Origin: Discostella pseudostelligera
Lineage: Eukaryota > Bacillariophyta > Thalassiosirophyceae > Thalassiosirales > Thalassiosiraceae
Direction: 5' to 3'
Assembly (NCBI GenBank): GCA_036940085.1
Contig: JALLBK010000592.1
Location: 1-10,317, forward strand
DNA length: 10,317 bases
In this document: positions 5,204 to 10,317 of the stretch, in pieces
How the letters are laid out: every line of letters begins with the position of its first letter
Numbering within the stretch: the first letter of the stretch is position 1
Notes under the pieces: model-generated
Told to the model about the DNA's origin: nothing
Seen by the model: only the letters and a program-made list of their open reading frames with translations
The model's database searches: none
Translations under genes and position numbers: made by a program

Positions 5204-7676
5204 TCATTGGTCACCTCTATTGATCACCACGATGAGTGAATTTTGCACATCTGTCATCCAGTCGTCATCACGCGATGACAATGACGACATCTTCGCATAG
5301 AACTCCTCTGCTCTCAATGTTAGCTTTAGCTGGAACTGACAAAGGGAACTGAAATCATGGACGAATTGCGAAGTGCTTTGATTGACTATTCGATTGGCCC
5401 TATCTTTGTCTTCACGGCTCAGCTTGCGGAGTAGTGCCTATGAGTCGGTATTAGATGTAGAAATCCAGTCAACGATGAAGGTCAAGCAGTGCAGTAGGTA
5501 CATGGACACGTGACCAAACTCACCGGGGTGTTTCCATTGAAGTAGGGTTCCACCAACGAACTATCGACACGAAATGCAATCGCTCCATCCGATTGTTTTG
5601 GTCCAATGAACTTCCCAACAAGTAGAAATTCGTACTTCTTCTCTTTTTTGGATTTGTCCTTCTTCGACTTCTTCGCACTACCGTCGCTACCACCGCTACC
5701 ACCGTCCTGCTGCGAAGACTTGACAATGTTGAACAGATTCTCGGAACTACTAGAATCACTCATTTTGCACGGCACGGTGATGATCTTGCCATAGTATTCT
5801 TCGTACAATGCTCGATTGGAACGAAGTGATTGAAGTATCAATTTGAGTTCCGAGAAGGATGGATTGGATGTGAATGTAGTGGTAGTATTAGTGCTAATGT
5901 TGGCGGGGTCCACTACAGAAGGAGTAAGAACTAATTCAGTCGAAGAAGATTGTCGTAATGAGGTATATGGATTGAAGGGCACTGGCTGTCGCTGCAATGG
6001 CAGCTCTGAAGTTGTATGAGTTGTCGAGTGTGGCGGAGAATCATCGACGGATATGATATTATTTGCATTGATTTGCATAGCAGATGGAGGTGGCGGTGGC
6101 TGCCGTTGCTGAAAAATCGGTGCAAGATTACTGACATGTGAATTCATTCTGCCCCCAGTGCTACTATTTGAGAGTTGGCTAGGATTGTTCCTCGATGCAA
6201 TATTATTTTTGGGTAGCAATCGGGTCGTTTCCGGGCGAGGTTTCTTTGGAAATGCATCCATTGTTGTTTGGCGCAAGTTACCGCCCCCACTAGAATCATG
6301 ATGTGAGGCAGCATGAGTGGAAATGTTCCCAGCCGACGAAGATGAGGCTTGACTATGATTGTATCGTTGTTGAGACGATGATTGACTGATATTGTTTGGA
6401 TGTGCATTGGTAGGTTGATTAGGTGTGATGATAGGTTGCGTTGGTGGGAGAGATGGTGCCTGAGACAGCGCCGGTGGTGTCGGAATTGTAGCTGCCATTG
6501 CCGGCGCCACTTGAACATCTCCACTTTCACCTTCTCCCTCATCCACTTCTGTTGATGTCGGTAGAGTGAGATCTTTGGAATCGACTTAAAAGACATTGAA
6601 TGCAATCATGAAAAGAACATACCTTCTTCATCCCCCATAATAGGATTCCAAATCAATGCCTTAATGGTAGGATCCACTCCCAATCCCCGTTCTCGCTGTG
6701 CCCTCTCCTTGGCCTTCATCCGAATCAATTTCCAACTCTCGATCTCACCTCCGGCCACGACACAATTCCCATCATTGAGTTCTAACATCCCACATCGTAC
6801 ATCAATTGGTCCATGCAATACTAGTTTGACACCCGGTGGAGAGGATATGGATAGGTTGAGGATGGGAGATGTCTCTCTGGCAAACATTATGATTTCAGTA
6901 TGATTTTCCTTCCCTTCCTCGGAATGTTGGTTCGTTTCCGAAAGCGATGATTTGCCATTGGGATGGTAGCCGTCCGATATGATCATTTTGAGACACCGAT
7001 ATTTGGAGTTGCGGGATGATGTATTACCGAAAGTATTCTGCTGCTGTTGTGATTGTCTGCAATTGTAGTACATGTTATTGGTCAAAGATGTCGCGGCATT
7101 GTTGGTGCCATCATCGCCACCCACCGCTGCCAATTGCTGTTCCCCATTCATTGTAACATCCACAATCTCCTCAATTTGTACCAACAGTTGAAAGTTGGAC
7201 GGCAGGGTGACCTTGTGACTTTGAAATTTCCCATTGTTGTTCAAAGTGTTGCGGTTATTGGCGTAGTTCTTGGACGATTGGCGAATGGCATGCCGAAGCT
7301 GAGTTGATGCTGCCTCCGTAGAATTACCGCCATCGTCATCATTTGATTCACTCGAGTGTTGGGGTGGGGGAACACGCACAACATCTCGCAAATCGGCATA
7401 TAATATCTGATTCCAGATCTCTTCTTCTATGTTGTCAATACCAGTACTACTTCTGTTGCTACCGCGAATGTGAAGCAGACATTGCTCCAACCAACTGTGG
7501 GATGGTCGAATTCCGGCTTGATACTCGAAATGATGCCGAAACCGTTGCAGTTCATGGGATGGTGAGGAGGTATTGACGACGTGCTGCCGCTGATGCTGCT
7601 GATGGGATGTGTGTCGATGGCCGCTGTTGAGCTCCAGAGATGAGTAGGCAGCGGCATTGCCGCCGTCGGCCTCCAT
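5204..7676 (-). CDS. RMI1: RMI1, RecQ-mediated genome instability protein 1 (3 exons, 770 aa)
   Basis: The CDS joins 7676-6623, 6548-5524 and 5437-5204. RMI1 is the nuclear OB-fold scaffold that holds topoisomerase III and a RecQ helicase (BLM/Sgs1) and promotes dissolution of double Holliday junctions. Residues 57-100 form the N-terminal helical region (SWLEQCLLHI, EEEIWNQILYADLRDVV) typical of the family. Residues about 158-315 are OB1 (LPSNFQLLVQIEEIVDV, CLKMIISDGY, SSPPGVKLVLHGPIDVRCG, VVAGGEIESW), with an Asn/Gln-rich insertion near 176-226. Residues about 352-580 are disordered. Residues about 582-770 are a C-terminal OB2-like region (KYEFLLVGKFIG, GAIAFRVDSSLV, then ALLRKLSRED and QFVHDFSSLCQFQLKL) with a Lys-rich insertion (644-656). 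The chosen start has a strong ACCATGG context; an in-frame ATG at 7859 would add 61 low-complexity residues and overlap the divergent gene. The length exceeds the human protein (about 625 aa), mainly through linkers. Confidence 0.85.
5438..5523 (-). other. RMI1 intron 2, 86 nt, phase 0
   Basis: On the minus strand the donor is CCCCG|GTGAGT and the acceptor ACTCATAG|GCAC, with a CTAAT branch-like motif just upstream of the acceptor. Reading through the donor gives only 13 more codons before a stop at 5482. Splicing instead opens a 77-residue frame that continues the RMI1 C-terminus. Confidence 0.8.
6549..6622 (-). other. RMI1 intron 1, 74 nt, phase 1
   Basis: On the minus strand the donor is GAAGAAG|GTATGT and the acceptor ACATCAACAG|AAGTGG. 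Splicing restores a Glu codon (G|AA) and joins ...IMGDEE to EVDEGEGE. Unspliced, the frame stops at 6606. Confidence 0.85.
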
Positions 7677-7776
7677 GGTCGCGGTCTCTCTCTCTCTTCG
7701 ACTCTTCTCTCGTTCTTCGCTCTCTCGATGTGCGAGAATCTGCGAGAATAGGCGAGAATGAAGTAAAATTGGAAAA

Positions 7777-7786
7777 TTGGCGGGAA
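7777..7786 (+). promoter_or_regulatory. E2F-type binding site TTGGCGGGAA
   Basis: This is a perfect match to the E2F/DP consensus TTSSCGSGAA. It lies about 100 bp upstream of the RMI1 ATG and 170 bp upstream of the CENP-B-like ATG. E2F/DP factors are conserved in plants and algae, including diatoms. The adjoining CCAAT boxes make a functional site more likely than a single motif would. Confidence 0.5.
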
Positions 7787-7823
7787 CGCCACCTACACCT
7801 TCTTCCGTCCGTCTTGCTTTGAA

Positions 7824-7847
7824 CCATGCCATGCCATGCCATGCCAT
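7824..7847 (+). repeat. CCATG pentanucleotide microsatellite (4 units plus CCAT)
   Basis: Four perfect CCATG units are followed by CCAT. Each unit carries an ATG, so the array offers ATGs in all three plus-strand frames (7826, 7831, 7836, 7841). Because CATG is palindromic, it offers ATGs on the minus strand too. The 7836 ATG is in frame with the downstream gene; the ATGs at 7826 and 7841 open a 62-codon upstream frame ending at 8011. Confidence 0.8.
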
Positions 7848-7955
7848 CGCCATTGCCACATTTTAGTGTTAGTGCCACCACCTCCGCCATCACACTACTA
7901 CTATCGCACATCAACCATCAGCAACACCCAAAAGCCAACGCCTCCCCTATTAACA

Positions 7956-10130
7956 ATGCCGTCGCCGTCGAGGACCACGCGCAGCAACTACAACAAGCGT
8001 CCGCATTCTAGCTCTCCACCCATCGCCGACGACGAGGGTGTTGTTGAAGAAACAAGTGGTGGTGTACCGACCAATCCGATGGTCAAGGTTGCCAAACTTG
8101 ATCATCCTGACGAAGAAGAAGGAGTTGACAATGATGGTGGAGCTGGAGTTGGAGTGGCGACAGATTATGGTCATGATGAAGCTGTCGATGTCGAGGAGGA
8201 GGGGGGAGTGGATGCACCGCCGATGGAAACTGACGACGCCGCCGTCGTCGTGCCACCACATCTTGAATTTACAACAAGTAGTGCTCGCCGTCTGCCCCCA
8301 CTCTCGCCAGTGACGAATCCAATTCCAACGACGACCAACGACAATTGTAGCATCGCTATCGCTGTAGAGGAGCTTGGTCACAATACTAATGATGGAGCTG
8401 ACGCAATACCGGAGGATGAGAATGAGGCTTCCAAGGCCGCACTAGACACTGAGCACTATAATGAATCCTCTCCAGATCTCGAGGAAAGCATACCACCACT
8501 GCCACCACTGCTACCCGACGACATTAACACCAACAAAAAATCCAGAAAAGATCGCAAGGAATTCACCGCCTCGGAAAAACTACAAATTATATCTGAAGTC
8601 CAAACCGCCCCCTCTCTCCAATCGGTATTAGACAAATATGGTGTTAGTAAATCGTCATTGCATCGATGGCGTCAACCGGATAAGTTGGAGCAGTTGCATG
8701 AGATGGTCAAAGTTGTTGTCGGGCCGCCTGATAATAATAGTATGGTGGATGAGGATGCTGGTGAAGAGGTAGAAGATAGTACGACCATTACTCATTCCAA
8801 CCCCAATGGCGGTAACAGCAACAGTAGCACGGAGAACAGGGACATGTATCGTAAACGAATCATGAACGATAAATTACGTCAAATCAAATTGGGATTATGG
8901 GAATTTTGCAAAGACAACATGAAACGTGACGAAAATGAACGGTTAGCAATTACATCGAGCTTGATTAAACTCAAGGCTATGCAAATCAAGGAGGACTTAT
9001 TAAATAGGCATTACGCAAGTCAATTGGCGGATCTATTAACGGATGAAGAGGTTAGTGCACTCAAGTCATTCCTAGCATCGAAAAGCTGGGCATGTCAAAT
9101 GGGCAATCATCTTGGATATTTATCCTCGGGATCTTCCATCCAGTGGTCAAATCAGGCCAAGGCCAATACGGCATTATTCATCGAAGAACATTCCCGAAAT
9201 CCACCCAAACCAAAGAAACAACGGATGGAATTTACCGCCGAGGAGAAGCTGGCAATTGTACAAGAACTTGAGGAGACGAATGTGCAGAATAAAGCGTTGC
9301 GGAGACCGGCCATGACGGTGGAGGATATATGTCGAAAGTACGATACGTCGAAGTCGTCAGTGCATCGTTGGCAACAACAATATCGAGCTGGTCGATTGCA
9401 AGAGCTTGCCACATCATCTTCGGGATACTCCACTTCCAAACGTGTATTCACCTGCAAGCTTAATGTTGTGAAGCAAGATCTAAATAGTTTTTATTTGGAG
9501 AATGAAAGTGCCGCATTAGATGATAAGGTGGCCATGACATATACTACCTTGCAAGCAAGGGCAATTGCGACGAAGGGGTCGTTGTTGGAGAGACATTATG
9601 CTGCGGTTGCGGCGAGGGAACAGGAAGGGAGTGCGAAGCAGCAGCAGGAGGATGGAGAGGGCGTGGAATCCAATGAGCAGCAGGAGCAACATCAGCAGCA
9701 GGAACAAGCATTAGGCAATCGAGAGAGTGTGGATGTACTCGCTGCCGAGGACGGATCTAATAGCAACATTGATATTATGAGCGAGGAGGAAGTGACTGCG
9801 CTCGTAAATTTCAAAGCAAGCAACAGTTGGATACGTGAAGTGGCCAAGAAGTTTGGTTGGAAGTTGGACTTGGAGAGGAGGGATACTACTTCTCGGATCA
9901 CGATGGTCGATCACGGCAGTCATTCAATGAACATTGCCGAGGACGACGACGGGATAGAGCAATATATCGTTGTTGCCCAAGAAGATCAAGAAGTGGGACT
10001 CTCCGATGCGCAGGGAAATGTCATTGCGGAAATATTGGAGGAACAAGTACCGTTGGATTATGATGTTGTAGGGGAGCATCTGCTCGTACTAAATGAGGAT
10101 GAACACGGTAGTAATCCCACTAACGTTTAA
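7956..10130 (+). CDS. domesticated CENP-B/pogo-like DNA-binding protein with two tandem bipartite HTH modules, 724 aa
   Basis: This is a single-exon gene. The chosen ATG has an AACAATGCC context; an in-frame ATG at 7836 would add 40 low-complexity residues. Residues 1-190 are acidic and disordered. Residues 201-246 form helix-turn-helix 1 (KEFTASEKLQII, KYGVSKSSLHRWRQ), preceded by basic KKSRKDRK. Residues 300-388 form a second helical domain (LLNRHYASQL, EEVSALKSFLASKSWACQM). The pair then repeats: helix-turn-helix 2 at 423-485 (MEFTAEEKLAIVQEL, KYDTSKSSVHRWQQQY, preceded by KPKKQR) and its partner at 495-640 (LLERHYAAVAA, EEVTALVNFKASNSWIREVAKKFGW) with a Gln-rich insertion. This order, psq/CENP-B-N fold followed by a Tc5/CENP-B-type fold ending in F.AS..W, is the DNA-binding half of pogo/Tigger transposases and CENP-B. 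No DDE catalytic domain follows, only an acidic tail. It is probably a nuclear DNA-binding protein; its target is unknown. Confidence 0.8.
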   Translation: MPSPSRTTRSNYNKRPHSSSPPIADDEGVVEETSGGVPTNPMVKVAKLDHPDEEEGVDNDGGAGVGVATDYGHDEAVDVEEEGGVDAPPMETDDAAVVVPPHLEFTTSSARRLPPLSPVTNPIPTTTNDNCSIAIAVEELGHNTNDGADAIPEDENEASKAALDTEHYNESSPDLEESIPPLPPLLPDDINTNKKSRKDRKEFTASEKLQIISEVQTAPSLQSVLDKYGVSKSSLHRWRQPDKLEQLHEMVKVVVGPPDNNSMVDEDAGEEVEDSTTITHSNPNGGNSNSSTENRDMYRKRIMNDKLRQIKLGLWEFCKDNMKRDENERLAITSSLIKLKAMQIKEDLLNRHYASQLADLLTDEEVSALKSFLASKSWACQMGNHLGYLSSGSSIQWSNQAKANTALFIEEHSRNPPKPKKQRMEFTAEEKLAIVQELEETNVQNKALRRPAMTVEDICRKYDTSKSSVHRWQQQYRAGRLQELATSSSGYSTSKRVFTCKLNVVKQDLNSFYLENESAALDDKVAMTYTTLQARAIATKGSLLERHYAAVAAREQEGSAKQQQEDGEGVESNEQQEQHQQQEQALGNRESVDVLAAEDGSNSNIDIMSEEEVTALVNFKASNSWIREVAKKFGWKLDLERRDTTSRITMVDHGSHSMNIAEDDDGIEQYIVVAQEDQEVGLSDAQGNVIAEILEEQVPLDYDVVGEHLLVLNEDEHGSNPTNV
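8556..9119 (+). other. first bipartite DNA-binding module (protein domain)
   Basis: This codes residues 201-388: a psq-like helix-turn-helix with SKSSLHRW at its recognition helix, a 50-residue acidic/Asn-rich linker, then a helical domain ending ASKSW. It is the compact member of the pair; its helical domain lacks the Gln-rich insertion seen in module 2. Confidence 0.7.
9222..9869 (+). other. second bipartite DNA-binding module (protein domain)
   Basis: This codes residues 423-638. It aligns block by block with module 1: EFTA.EKL.I, KY..SKSS.HRW, LL.RHYA and EEV.AL..F.AS.SW. The helix-turn-helix carries a longer loop before KYDTSKSS, and the partner domain holds a Gln/Glu-rich insertion of about 50 residues. 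The modules are clearly diverged, so the duplication is old. Confidence 0.7.
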
Positions 10131-10317
10131 AAGCAGTGGCTTTAGTATTGCAAAGTGAAGGTTGACCTGAGTCTGATACTGTATTTAGTAAGATGTTGCT
10201 CGTTAAATGATACAATTTGCATCTGAAAGTCTGGATGTTTCAGCCTCACGATACACCGCCATGGAGTGAGGGGGGAGTGGGGGGAGGAGATATTATCTGT
10301 TGAAAATGCGCTGGATC
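10131..10317. other. downstream region of the CENP-B-like gene
   Basis: This presumably includes the 3' UTR. There is no AATAAA, no open frame of note and no RNA gene visible. A purine-rich G-run stretch lies at about 10263-10290. Confidence 0.4.

Larger units (their letters stand above)
7677..7955. promoter_or_regulatory. shared bidirectional promoter of RMI1 and the CENP-B-like gene
   Basis: These 279 bases separate the two preferred start codons of divergent genes. From left to right they hold a CT-rich run (7685-7697) and three GCGAGAAT copies with a 10-bp period (7732-7759). Next come AAAATTGG twice in tandem (7765-7780, i.e. two CCAAT boxes on the minus strand), overlapping a TTGGCGGGAA E2F-type site (7777-7786). 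A CCATG pentanucleotide microsatellite follows (7824-7847). No TATA box is visible. CCAAT plus E2F sites are the usual layout of TATA-less cell-cycle promoters. Confidence 0.55.

Noticed and set aside
5115..5300. 61-codon plus-strand frame
   Set aside because: It is antisense to the third exon of RMI1, which has much better support.
7677..7859. N-terminal extension of RMI1 from the ATG at 7859
   Set aside because: The 61 extra residues are low complexity and come from microsatellite and promoter-like sequence. The ATG at 7676 has a perfect ACCATGG context, and the E2F/CCAAT cluster would otherwise be coding.
7826..8011. 62-codon frame as a protein-coding gene
   Set aside because: It arises from the CCATG microsatellite and overlaps the CENP-B-like start in another frame. 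At most it is an upstream ORF.
10263..10290. G-quadruplex in the G-rich runs (also near 152-165 and 5021-5035)
   Set aside because: Each site lacks four separated runs of three or more G with proper loops.

Overview
The window is nuclear DNA of a eukaryote, most likely a diatom (stramenopile). Short GT-AG introns (74, 86 and about 109 bp) interrupt otherwise intron-poor genes. Gene starts fit eukaryotic contexts (ACCATGG, AACAATGCC) and there are no ribosome binding sites. The proteins carry long Ser/Asn/Gln-rich stretches, and one protein shows a 'VSF..V.IREYERI.GDNP' block that I associate with uncharacterised diatom proteins. The species cannot be fixed from the window.

Layout. Bases 1-256 may hold the 5' end of a gene leaving the window on the minus strand (weak). 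Bases 257-941 are mostly AT-rich with no supported gene. Bases 1050-1542 hold a small spliced or broken gene of unknown function. Bases 1730-3006 form a repeat cluster: two ~244-bp direct repeats, about 6% diverged and mostly by transitions; a 301-bp hAT-like MITE inserted exactly between them with an 8-bp target duplication; and a second, 433-bp element with 25-28-bp inverted ends. After a 385-bp upstream region, 3392-4870 (+) encodes a 492-aa uncharacterised protein.

Convergent with it, 5204-7676 (-) is a three-exon gene for RMI1, the OB-fold scaffold of the RecQ helicase-topoisomerase III dissolvasome. Its last exon (5204-5437) completes the C-terminal OB fold. Divergent from RMI1, 7956-10130 (+) encodes a 724-aa protein with two copies of a pogo/CENP-B-type bipartite DNA-binding module and no transposase catalytic domain. 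It looks like a domesticated transposase-derived DNA-binding protein.

The two divergent genes share a 279-bp spacer with a perfect E2F-type site (TTGGCGGGAA), two adjacent inverted CCAAT boxes and a triple GCGAGAAT repeat. This suggests S-phase co-regulation of RMI1 and the CENP-B-like protein. That pair is the most interesting part of the window.
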